NCBI GenBank assembly: GCA_036320915.1
Contig: JAXBDG010000010.1
Location: 1,984,001 to 2,048,000, forward strand
Direction: 5' to 3'
Origin: Linnemannia elongata
Lineage: Eukaryota > Mortierellomycota > Mortierellomycetes > Mortierellales > Mortierellaceae
DNA length: 64,000 bases
The notes below the pieces were generated by a model. It did not search any database. It was not told the DNA's origin and worked only from the letters and a program-made list of their open reading frames with translations. Made by a program: the position numbers and the translations under genes. Shown here piece after piece: positions 46,083 through 56,796 of this stretch (positions within the stretch are counted from its first letter, which is position 1; each line of letters starts with the position of its first letter).

Positions 46083-46420
46083 ATGCGTTTTACCTTTGTG
46101 GTACGTCATACATAACTACTGCTCATGTGCACAATAGGACCAATAAAAAAAAGAGGCCGAGCTAACAATGTGTCTGCTATTGAATGACGCTTCAATAGGC
46201 TGCTGCCCTTCTCCTCGCTGCTGGAGTCAATGCCCAGATCGGAAGCATCGGCAAGGAGAAAAAAGCCTGGCGTGTCCCCGATGGATTGGACCTCTACCCT
46301 TGCATCAAGCACTGCGGTGAAAACTGGCATTGCCAATCGCACTCATTTGCCAGGCTGATTCACGCTTGTGGAGGCGGTGACAACTGGGACCGATGCTCGG
46401 GATTCTGTGTCCCGAACTAA
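46083..46420 (+). CDS. small secreted six-cysteine protein
   Basis: Two exons, 46083-46100 and 46199-46420, give 79 residues. The first exon encodes only MRFTFV; after the 98-nt GT-AG intron (gtacgt to caatag) the frame continues AAALLLAAGVNAQIG. Residues 1-18 therefore form a signal peptide cut after VNA. The mature 60-odd residues are Trp/His/Gly-rich with six cysteines (YPCIKHC, WHC, HACGGG, DRC, GFCVPN), enough for three disulfides. TATA box, leader, intron and stop are all intact, so the gene looks functional despite lying among relics. No named family is recognised. A secreted antimicrobial, effector or surface-active role is possible, inferred from size and cysteines alone. Confidence 0.78.
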
Positions 46421-46773
46421 TGCGATCATGCCTCAGCTCGAAACTTAGGCAAACGATTAGCGTTCCTGTGCCTGTGTGTTTCTAGACATGCCTGTACGTA
46501 GTCATAAAGCTGATTTTTAAGTCTTCTGACCAAGGATGGCATTGCTTAGAAGTGATGGGCGCAATTGTTTGGTAGTGTTGGATGCACATCTAGATTGATC
46601 TCTGCTGGAAAATATTAGCCAGGTTGTGATGACAATGGGGCAGTATTAGTAATAGGTGAAAAGGAATAATGAAACAAAAGGAGGGATCTGTTTAGTTCAA
46701 GGATGAAGAGTCCTTATGAACTCTTCATCCCCTATAGCACACATACTTCGAATGATAATGAAGCAAGGATTGA

Positions 46774-46869
46774 AAGAGCCGACATCGAAGGATCAAAAAG
46801 CAACGTCGCTATGAACGCTTGGCTGCCACAAGCCAGTTAACATATACATGTATATATGTAACTTTTCTG
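46774..46869 (-). pseudogene. 28S rRNA fragment B with replaced segment
   Basis: On the minus strand this reads CAGAAAAGTTAC, then 19 nt of AT-rich palindromic sequence, then AACTGGCTTGTGGCAGCCAA, GCGTTCATAGCGACGTTGCT and TTTTGATCCTTCGATGTCGG, ending in CTCTT. The conserved CACAGGGAT of the peptidyl-transferase region is missing and the palindrome sits in its place; otherwise the match to universal 28S is essentially perfect. It overlaps fragment A in the CCAAGCGTTC-to-CTCTT part and extends further toward the 5' side of 28S. Confidence 0.88.
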
Positions 46870-46884
46870 TTAGCGTCTAAGCCA

Positions 46885-47461
46885 CCTGAGATGACACTGT
46901 TTTCCCCTGTTTTACACTAGAAACCCAAGGGCTTTCGCATAGGCTTATTCCTATCTCTTTCTGCCTTCCAACTTCAAGTACCAGACACTCACTCTTCTAC
47001 AGTCCCTTTTTTCTACCCCAGACCCTTTGAATACATCCTTCTCCCCCAAGAACCGCCTCGTCGAGCCTCATCAGCTGGCTGCACCGACTCTTAAGACAAC
47101 CGACCGATCGATGCTCTTTGTGGGAAAAAAAACAGGGCCAACTGCAACCAAATATCCTGTTCTATTATGGGTTTGTGTTCACGCAACAGCGACGAATCAT
47201 TTAGGTCATCAAAAATTCCTCTCTCACTCAGACCGTTGACAGACAGCTACCAGTTCAACGACATATATCAGAGGCTGCTTGTGGTTCTTTTTTTTTCTTT
47301 TTTTTTTTCTTGATCGCAGAAAATCATCTCTTTGAAACGAGTGCTGCCTTTTATTTTATTATGACTGAGAGTGAGTGTAACTGGCGGGATAAAGGGTAGG
47401 AAAAGGTCAAAGGCCAATCTTTACACGTTCCTCACCCTCTATTGTCCTAAAAAGGAAAGAA
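46885..47461. repeat. 0.6-kb duplicated repeat, copy B
   Basis: The second copy of the element at 42804-43417, in the same orientation. Here it lies to the right of its 28S fragment, whereas copy A lies to the left. It lacks the cgtagccaacagaca segment of copy A near the T tract and the acctctcct segment near the right end. Confidence 0.9.
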
Positions 47462-47829
47462 GGCTTTACTTCGTCTACTCCGTCTTGTCCCTCCATCTCC
47501 TAGGAAGAGAATGAGTCCCTTCTTTCCTTGATGCCTTTTCTCAGCCCTGGATCTAGGGATCGGAGCTGAACCAGGCATAAAGTGAGACAAGTCAGGTGAA
47601 GTGTTATTTGCTATAAAGGATTCCAGGTACCAGCGCATCAAGTGAAAATGTGGACCATAATACCCATAGAAGAATGCCACCTTAATAGCCGCGCATAACG
47701 AGAGGAACTAAAGCTATGAAAAAAGAACAAGTAGTGGCTATAAGTATGGAATTGTTATGGGTAAAGTAGAATTGTAAAACTGAAATCAAATCATTACAAA
47801 ACTGGCCATTAACATTGCACTTGTCTCAT
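47462..47829. other. no recognised feature
   Basis: A 77-residue minus-strand frame ending at 47680 (start MAFFYGYYGPHFHLMRWYLE) overlaps the end of copy B and has no recognised domain. Confidence 0.4.
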
Positions 47830-48460
47830 TGTAGACTAAAGCTCCAGCAGGCTTCTTCTCAATACATCCACCTTGTTGTCCAACTCCTTGAGTCGCACCT
47901 GCTTTGCTTGTGCCTCGATAAGACGACTGATAGTATTTTTGTCCACAATGAACAAGATTTCAAAATAAAGATGGACACTGTTGATCAAATGGCGCTCAAT
48001 TTTTTGTAGAATACATCCACAATCCGTTTGCGTGCCACCTTGCAGTAGGACTTCAATTGTTTCCGCAGGTGTTGTACCGCCAGCTGTTCATTATAATTGA
48101 CATCGGAGATACGTGTAATGTTGCAGAATGACTGCAGACGTTGCTGTATAGTTGCTTAACCTGCTCTCCAGTCGACGTCGACTGCGTATGCATGATCTTG
48201 ACAAGTTTCTGAATCTGTTTCTCCGCGGTTGCCTTCCTGCTTCTGCGTATGTCATCGTTATTATACTTGTTCAAGGGTGAAGGGTGTGGATTCATTCGTG
48301 AAGATGTTGTTGATCTTCGTTTTGATTTTGGCGATTTGAGATCTGTAGAACTTGTCGAGCTCGAACAACAGTGTGTCCTTGATGAGGGGATCTGCGATGA
48401 AAGTTATGAAGCGGTTGATGGCCTAGTACAGGAACTGATGCATGTTAAAAACATGTGCTT
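47830..48460 (-). pseudogene. dynamin-like GTPase C-terminal relic
   Basis: Read on the minus strand: HQFLY, stop, AINRFITFIADPLIKDTLLF, ELDKFYRSQIAKIKTKINNI, FTNESTPFTLEQ, a stop and frame change, KATAEKQIQKLVKIMH, another frame change, then NEQLAVQHLRKQLKSYCKVA, RKRIVDVFYKKLS. The last block matches the GTPase effector (GED) region of dynamin-family proteins, which typically has YW/YC-KVA-KR-VD. The earlier block fits the stalk. Two stops and two frame changes make it a pseudogene. The GTPase domain is not present in the window. Confidence 0.65.
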
Positions 48461-49235
48461 TAGTAGTAGGGGAATGGAAAGTCGGCAGAGGACGTGGATG
48501 TATCGACGGAGAGAAATGAAATGGAGTAGTGAGAGGGAAGAGAACAAAGTAAGAATAAGAAAAAAAGAGTGGAACAAACACACACTCGATCAATCTTGAG
48601 CGATCCGAGCGTTTCAACTGATTGATTGCCATGCGTATGCATACTCAGGGGCACGATAGCCACATGCCATCAGCATCCAGAACAGAACAGCCAATGTCAC
48701 TTTCCTATAGGCGCCCTTCAATTTTTCCTCAGTTCCCTTGAAATTTTCTTTGTGCAGCCATGATCGAACTCGATTGATGTCGAGCATGAACATGAGTCGT
48801 CCCACAGGACAACCATTCTCCGAGGAGCAGACTCTGCAGAGACTCTGCAAATGGGGGTCTGGACTGTTTGTTTGTTTGTTTATTTGCTCTTCTTCCTCTT
48901 CTTTACTCTTCACTAGAATGATTGGATAGTACATCAGCCCTGTAACCATCCAAGAGGCCCTGTCTTCATTCTTTTCTCTCTTCTCTTCCCTTCTTTCTCA
49001 AAACCAACAATACCAACACCATTCAGCTTACTTTTTTCCTTTCCCACACAAACAATTCAAAGCAAACAACCATCGACTGCCTTCAAATTCAGAGGTGAGC
49101 ATAGTAAATATTCTTGGAACAACTTGACAATACAAGTTGGAGTATTTTGTTTAATCGCTAACTCACTTTCGCCCTTTCTCGTCCGCTTTTGTCATAGGTT
49201 TCAAAGACGAGTGATCTAAAAAGGACCGCGAGACA
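48461..49235. other. promoter side of the first NACHT gene
   Basis: Includes a 111-residue minus-strand frame without recognised domain (48614-48949), a TTTG tandem at about 48864-48880, a C/T-rich leader near 48960-49040, and the 5' UTR intron listed separately. Confidence 0.5.
49095..49197 (+). other. 5' UTR intron of first NACHT gene
   Basis: Donor cagag/gtgagc and acceptor gtcatag/gtttc flank a 103-nt stretch that ends 38 nt before the start codon. Predicted by splice motifs only. Confidence 0.55.
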
Positions 49236-52200
49236 ATGTTCGAATTTCATACAAAACACACACTTTCCGCTCCTCAGTCCCTTGAGGTCATCCAGACGCT
49301 GCTGAAAAACGGTGGCGAGACCAAGGATGCCACCGTCCAACTATTCTTTTGCAACAATGTGGACACATTACTTGGCCACATGAAGAAACTCATCAAAAGG
49401 ACCAACGCCAGCAACAACGATGATGGAAACCAAGTCCTAAGAGAAGGAATCGCAACCGCCTATCTTGACCATGCGAATCTGATGGCTGAACTGGGACATC
49501 CCGAGCAAGCACAAATTAGTCGTAGACGAGCAGACAAGTGGGGGTAAGTGTATAATTCCAAAGGGTACGGAAAATTGTTCGACGTTGTGGTATATGTGTT
49601 GCTAAACGACTTGCATATCTTTGATCTCTTCATCTGCGCAGAGAACCTGGCACCAAGAAGACTGTTGTGCCCCCGGTCAAGAGGGTGACCCAAGTGATGA
49701 ACGTGGCCACGGTCCCCGACAGTATTTTTCCTGACAACGTTTCCCCACTGACATCTGCATGGACTTTTCCTGATTCGGATGGTCGTGTTGCAGACACACC
49801 CCAGTTGGTTTCGTGTCTTGGTCTTTTGAAGCAACGCCTAGATGAACTTCCCGAGGACGTTCTTGAACCCGTAGCCTGGAAGTGGCTCAAGGAGACAGCC
49901 CTGAACCCGGACGAGAAACCACGACTTGAGGCCCTGGCAACTGATTTGATTCGCGCCTTCACTCGGGACGAGATCAAGGACAAGAAGGCCGTCGCTGAGG
50001 TTCTCTGTCTCGTACCTGTTCTCGAAGAAGATGACACCCGGTTTTTACTTAGACAGTTCCAGAACAACATTGAGGGGTCCCATATTCTCGACATTGGTGC
50101 TCTCAGAGGACTAGCGCAATTGTTGCAGAGTGCTAACCCAGGCTACCTCCATACACAAGATCTGATCAAGGTCTTGGTTTCCATAAGCAAGCGTCTGCAA
50201 GAAACACACGAGGAGTCACAGGACCAGATCATTGAGTTGACAGTGGCAGTTTCGAGCGTACTCGATGCCATGGCTGATACTAAGGTGACTGGATTGGATC
50301 GAGAGGGGCTCCATGAGCCTCTTTTGACTTTCCTCGGTGGTCTTCAGGGGAGCGACGATCCCCACCTCAAGTACTATGCCTCTTATGCATTCCAGGCACT
50401 ACTATGCGTGCCAGATGACGAGTCTCCATGGCAGGCAACCGTCAGAAGAACCACCAAGTTCGTGAAGGGCATATCTGGTCTCGTCAGTGCGGTCAAGGGT
50501 CTCGACCTCAACGGATTCATGACGGGGCTACAGAGTATCCAGGAAGGGTTTCAAGGCGCCCAGCAAGTCTTTGAGCTCGCCAAAACCGCATACGAGGGCG
50601 TCGCTGCCATTTATGAGGATGAACAAGATCTGATCGCCAGTCTCAAGGAAGGTCTTACCTTCAACCGCAAGCGTGCATGGTACTCGGCTCTGCGTGGTGC
50701 TGACACTTTGATCGATGGAGGAGAACTGGCCAAGTTCAGGATCCTTGTCTGCGGCGCACCTTGTCGACGTGAACTTGCCTTCCAGTGGGGCGTTTGTCAG
50801 CGACTTGGAGGCTTGGCAGCCAACACTCTCTGGAACGTCAAGATTCGTCGAGGAGCTGTAAGATTCCTGGAGGAGATCTATCGTAACGATCTCGTCTGGG
50901 GTTCGCTGTCTCCGGTCAAGCTATATATCCTCAATATCCTCAAGCAACTCGCCACTGTATCCAAGGATCTCCCAGGTGTGAAATCAAAGTCCTCTATTTG
51001 ATGGTATAATTTGCTCTGTATTATTGTATCTAACCTTGCTCATCATTGTCATGCTATCATGCCAACATAGATGCGGCTCTGTTGCTCAAGAATCTCGCCA
51101 ACGACGGTGATGCAGCTAAGCAGGATATCTACAGGAGTTTTACAACCAACGAGTTTTTTCCTGACGTGTACTTTTTGAATTCGGGCCTCCCAGAGTTCGC
51201 TTATCCAGCGTTGCTCGACCGCGTTCAACAAAAGACAGACGTGGAGGTTGATCTTCGGCGGATCCTACGGATGCGGATTAAGGAACTTGACAGCACCGTC
51301 TATGTCCCACCATTGGCCAAGACTCACTTGCAAGCTTCCGACGACGTGTTTTTCCCACTCACGCCTATGGTCGACGAGTTCCTGAGTGGCAATAAAAAGG
51401 TACTTTTGCTTCTTGGTGATTCTGGTGCTGGCAAGACGACGTTCAATCGTCAGCTCGATTTTACACTCTGGAATCGTTACGAGCCAAGGATGGGTCGTAT
51501 CCCTCTCTTGATCAGTTTGCCGGCTATTGATCGACCGGAGAAGGATCTGATCACCAAACACCTTCGTATCAGCGAGTTTTCAGAGCCTCAGATTCGAGAG
51601 TTGAAGGGGCGCGAATTTGTGATCATCTGCGATGGATACGACGAGAGCCAGCTGTCCCAGAACCTCTATGAGATGAACGGATTCAACAAGAATGGTGGCT
51701 GGCGGGTCCAGATGGTCGTCAGCTGCCGCAGCGAACACCTCGGCCCAGACTACCGTGACTTCTTCCAACCTGCTCGATCAAGCGTGACAGATCCAGAGTT
51801 GTTCAAACAAGCTGTTTTGATTCCGTTTTCACCAAGCCAGATCAAAGACTATATTGCTCGCTATGTTATTATCAAGAGACCGCTGTGGGGACCTTCTGAC
51901 TATGAGGGCGTGCTTGATCAGATCCCGAGTCTGCAGGATCTCGTCAAGAACCCGTTCCTGTTGTCCTTAGCTCTCGAGGTTCTTCCTCGTATCACTGATC
52001 CCAACCAAAAGTTGACAGCCAACAAGATTACCCGAGTCCTTCTGTATGACGAGTTCGTGGCACAGTGGTTGGAATGGAACAAGAAACGATTCGCTGCTCA
52101 AAGCCTGAGCGATGTAGAGAGAAAAGCTCTTGAGAACCTGTCAGAGGATGGGTTTACCCAGCGAGGTCTGACATTTCTCAAGGACCTTTCAGCAGCCATC

Positions 52201-55200
52201 TACAACGAGCAAGAAGGAAACCCCGTCGTTGAGTACTCCAAGGCCCGAGATGCCGGTACCTGGAAAGAGCGATTCTTTGATCGCAAGGATGAGGAGACCC
52301 AGATGCTACGGAAGGCGATCCCAATGATTCGCAATGGCAATCGTTTCGGATTCATCCACCGGTCGATTCTTGAGTATGGAGTAAGTCGAGCAATCTACGA
52401 ACCTCAACACCAGACCGGACTAAGACTGGAGGCGGCAGTCGAGACTGACAGTTACCAGCTGCGACGACGAAAGAGTACCGATTCTGTGTATAGTTTCGAG
52501 ATGGACTTGCCCCTCGTGACTGAGAAGGCAGTCGAGAGCGTGGAGATGAGACTTAGCTTGGAATCGCCTTTAGCAAGGCGAAGCTTTATCAAGGATCCCT
52601 CGGTCATGCAGTTCCTTGTTGAGCGAGTGCAGTCGGAGCGGATTTTCGAAGAGCAGTTGATTGCTTACATCCATGCGTCCAAGACCAACAAGTCGTGGCG
52701 CACTGCCGCTGCGAATGCGATGACGATCCTGGTGCGAGCTGGCATTCATTTTTCGCACCAAGATCTCCGGGGTATCCAAGTTCCTGGTGCCGATATGAGC
52801 TTTGGAGTCTTTGGATCTGCTCAGTTACAAAATGCGGACCTCCGAAAGACCATTCTGCAGAATGTTTGGTTTCGAGAAGCGAACCTAAGCAATGCGCGAA
52901 TGGACGGAGCTCGGTTCGGAGAGTGGCCACCTCTCAGCGACGTCAAGATGTCACATGCATTCGCTTACACACTTGACGGCGAGACATTCGTGGCTGGAAC
53001 GCAAGAAGGAAAGATCCTCCTCTACAACCCCTCAACATGGGCTGTGGTTGCGACTCTAGAAGGTCACGATCTGCCTGTGACCGATATTGTGGTTTCGCCA
53101 GATGGATCTTTGATGGCATCAAGGGCAGAAAATCGTGATGGGGAGATGTCAGTGAGAGTATGGGATCTCATGAAGGGGAAATGCCTCCATGTCTTGGAGG
53201 GTCATTCCAAGAGGTTTACAGGATTGATATTCTTACCAGACGGTTGCCGCATTGTCACAAGCGGTTGTTACAGGTCCGTATATCTTTGGGAGCTCGAGAC
53301 AGGCACTTGTGTGCACAGCTTTGAGGTGCCAGAGGACCATGCAGCTGTCGATCATATTGCCTGCACTCGCGATGGAAAGATGTTGGCGTGCTTGTATGAG
53401 GACCGCTCTTTGCGCCTCTGGGATATTGAGACTACGGAGTGCCTTCATGTCTTAAAAAGTTGGTTGGATGATCATAACGATTGCCTCGGAATTACATTCT
53501 CGCCCGATGGAAGGTGTCTCTCATGGACCTCCTGGTACAAACTGAAGATGTGGAATATTGCTGAAGGCGCCGAAATCTGGACCCTCGACAACATATCTAC
53601 ATTTGCAGCCGCGGTTTATTCTCCTGACGGTCGAAAGGTCGCTTGCCAAACTACAGAGTACAGGGTCAGTTTGTTGGATCCAGAGACTGGAAAATCCGGA
53701 GTGACACTTCAAGGCCACTTTGGCGTAATCACCAATATCAATTTTTCTCCCGATGGTAATCAGATTGCCACTGCCTCAGTTGACCGAACTGTCCGTTTAT
53801 GGGATTCACAAACAGGCGCGCCTGGTCCCGTCTTTGAGGGTCACTCTAGTAGAATCGTATCCGTTAAATTCTCTCCCAATGGACGCCAGGTTGTCTATTC
53901 CACTCTTTACGACGAGGCAATCCGTGTCTGGGATAACCAAACGGCGAACACATTGAATATTCAGCCACGGCAATCTCACTGTGGCTATCCTCATGTGACT
54001 TTCGTGCCTGGAGGACGGCATATGGTTTCCTTCTGCGAAAAGTGGTTGAGGATTTGGAACCGAGAATCAGGAAAGCCTATACATTGTATGACCGACCCTT
54101 TGAACGAGTTTGGTACCGTAGTTAGCTCGCCATGCGGTGGTCATCTACTCTCGGCTGGGATCTTCCCGAGTGTGCTGTTATGGGAGGTTGAGACGGGCAA
54201 ATGCCTCCTCTCGTTGGCAACAACAGAGGAATATGATGGACACTGCCGCAGAGTCGCCTTTTCTTCTGACGGTCATAGAGTAGCCACGAGTGGAGGGAAC
54301 TGTGCTCTTAATGTGATGATATGGAATCGCGACACCGGTAAACTGGAGTGTCAGTTGAGAGGACACAAGAAACCCATAACAGGGCTTCTTTTTTCACCAA
54401 ACGGAAGCGATCAGCTGGTCTCTTTCACCGACGATTTGAAAGACTGGTCCGGTCACGATCGGACAGTTCGTCTGTGGGATATATCGACGGGCAATTGTAC
54501 TGCAACGCTAGAGGATTTTAAGGAGCCGGCAACAAAAGTCATTTATTCTCTCGACGGATCGCAGCTCTTTACGGCCCACCAAAATGAATGCATTGTTTAT
54601 GTCTGGGACGCAGCTACAGGAACACGACTCCGGGTTATTGATACTGGGTGCAGGAATCCTAGGCTCTTCTCTCCAGGAGGTCGTCTGTATGTCGCTTACT
54701 CTGGAGACATAGAAATGTCAGAGGAGGGAACTCTGCAGGTCTGGGATATGACCAAAGATGAGCGCTTGTGGACTTTGTGCAAAACCAAAGGCCATACAGT
54801 GACATCATTAAGTCCTGATGGCCGGTGGCTTGCTTCAAGTTGTACCAATGAAGCGGTTCAATTGTGGGATCTGGGGACTGGGCAACTAATTGCCGAGACT
54901 AAACACTCTCGAGGGATTGTCAGTTCTCTTGCTTTGGAGGAGTCATCCGCCGCGGAAGCAGGAGAAGAAAGAAAATACGAGATTTCTTTAGCAGTTGGAA
55001 ATGGGGAAGGTGACATCAGTTTCTGGAAGTTGGTGGAACAGGACTCTGCGCCTAGGGAGGTTGAGATGGAAGGAGTCAAGGATACAAACGATAAGCGTCG
55101 TGTTGGCAATGGTATTGATGGAAAGACGTACGAGTTTGTGCTGCAGTGGACAACGGCGTACGGAAAACTCAATGCCGAGGGAGCCAAGATCGAGGGCGTC

Positions 55201-55488
55201 CAAGGACTTAGTCGAGCCAATGGTCGCCTTTTGAATCAAAATGGTGCCCTCGGCAAGCCTACGGTTGAATTGCATCATGCGGTGACCAAGATGATGATGA
55301 CCAAGAAAGCCGTTACACGATTTGGAGCGAGACAGAATACCAAGGACGATCAAGTCAGAGACGCGACCGTTTCGGATAAAACCAATGGAGAAGAAGGAAA
55401 AGAGCGAGAGCATAGAGAGGCTAATCAAGGCGCGGATGGAGAGGTTCCGAGAAGCAACATTATGACGGCGGATCAGGTCGAGGAGTAG
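49236..55488 (+). CDS. NACHT-pentapeptide-WD40 STAND NTPase, long form
   Basis: NLR-like signal-transducing NTPase. Three coding exons (49236-49543, 49642-50975, 51071-55488) join in frame to give 2019 residues. Residues 1 to about 600 are helical (TPR/ARM-like; DHANLMAELGHPEQAQISRR, then solenoid-like segments) and match no named domain I know. The NACHT core follows: Walker A LLLGDSGAGKTTFNRQ near residue 661, Walker B FVIICDGYDES, and sensor MVVSCRSEHLGPDYRD. Next comes an NTPase-associated helical part ending HRSILEYGVSRAIYEP. A pentapeptide stretch lies at about 1108-1165 (DLRGIQVPGADM, LQNADLRKTILQN, ANLSNARMDGARF). About 16 WD40 repeats fill residues 1174-1870, some degenerate. The C-terminal 150 residues start with FVLQWTTAYGKL and GLSRANGRLLNQNGALGKP, then become charged and disordered. 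Function in self/non-self sensing is inferred from the family. All three splice junctions (including the UTR one) are GT-AG. Confidence 0.9.
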
Positions 55489-55891
55489 TAGTAGAGATGA
55501 AATTTTAACCGACAGATCAGGTTTGATATTGGAGCGCACAACGGCTTTCATAGACTCCACTATACTATCAATACAATCTAGCCATATGATGAGTGAGTAT
55601 TAAGTTCTGGCCATCAAAGACTATCTCGCGTCCTACGACTCTGCACCGCATTGCCCTGCCTACAGTGCTGTGCAAATGACATCACGACCACCCGACGCGG
55701 AGCAGCTCAACCTCGACGGAGCACCACCCACGCACGATAGCCATTTAGTAGCAGACTAGTCCAACAGCTCGAGCGGGCTAGATTTCACCTCGATTTGAGA
55801 GCCAACAGGAGGATACCACAGCACAAATTGTCATCTCACAATTTTCCAATGGGTGTTGTTGTTGAGGCAGATAGCGTTGCACTTCCTTAGG

Positions 55892-55927
<36 letters not shown>

Positions 55928-56796
55928 GTTGACTACTCGCCGGGTGGAATACCAGGCACCCCGACTTGAGGTCAAGGACGGTGGTGCCTCTCCCTACCTC
56001 CTTGAACCGTAGGCCTTTTGCCTCTGACCTAGATCCCTCCCTTATTTCGTAACCGCTTTCCTCTCTGCCCTTGAACCATTAATTTCCTCTTCTTTCCGAC
56101 CAGTACACGCTTCAACCCATATATCTATTTGAATGATCACTTTTGGGTACTTCTGTAGACCACAACGGCTTTCTAGGAACCGTCAGTCACAACGTTCTTG
56201 GGAAACCGTTGGGTGAAATAGTAAAACGACGTTGAGCGGCTTGGTCCATCACGGCTCCTCCACCTTTTACAACAGCAACACTCCTCTTCCCTCCTCTCTT
56301 TCTGCTTACCGTATGTTCAATGGTGCCCAGGAAGTTACTTTTTGTCTTTTCTTCCCGTGTAGCAACATGACATGGGACGGGACAGAAGCAAAGGGGTGTA
56401 GCGACTGTTACTTATTTTCTCTCTTGACCACTCCTCTCGCATACGTACATCGTCTTCATCATCCCACACTTCAACACCACCCTCATTCAACATCTATACC
56501 CTTTTCATTCGTTCTTCGCATCCCCCAGTGCACTTGCCCAGGATCAACTCATGAATCAACCGATACTTTGATCTTGATCAAGCGTAAGACATCCCGAGCC
56601 ACCAAAACACACCAACTTAATCAACAAAGTAAGGCGACAGGCGAAAGGCGCTTACAAAGTGTCCATCTTGTCCTAAGGCTTGCTTTTGTCAGCACTCATT
56701 CACGCCAACAACGCGCATCCTTTGAGACGGTTCCTTTACACACAAACGGCGCACTCCCAATTCAAAGGTCTCTCTAGGCCCAAACGCTGTTAAGAG
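55489..56796. other. intergenic between NACHT gene and WD40 relic
   Basis: Contains a 34-T tract at 55893-55926 and a short unique sequence to its right. A 181-residue plus-strand frame (56232-56777) is Ser/His/Thr-rich with no domain and ends before the WD40 homology begins; it is not called. Confidence 0.5.
55893..55926. repeat. poly(T) tract, 34 nt
   Basis: A pure run of 34 T. On the minus strand it would be an A tail following about 100 bp of unique sequence; a retroposed element is possible but not identified. Confidence 0.9.

Noticed and set aside
47027..47239. Similar short frame in both repeat copies (70 and 121 residues)
   Set aside because: The shared start (MNTSFSPKNRLVEPHQLAAP) is kept only because the DNA is nearly identical. 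The frames diverge after an indel, so there is no sign of selection on a protein.
51049..55560. Several antisense frames over the NACHT gene
   Set aside because: Shadows of the coding strand without domain content.
56232..56777. 181-residue frame just before the WD40 copy, as its missing N-terminus
   Set aside because: No NACHT, pentapeptide or WD40 similarity; it stops before the homologous region starts.
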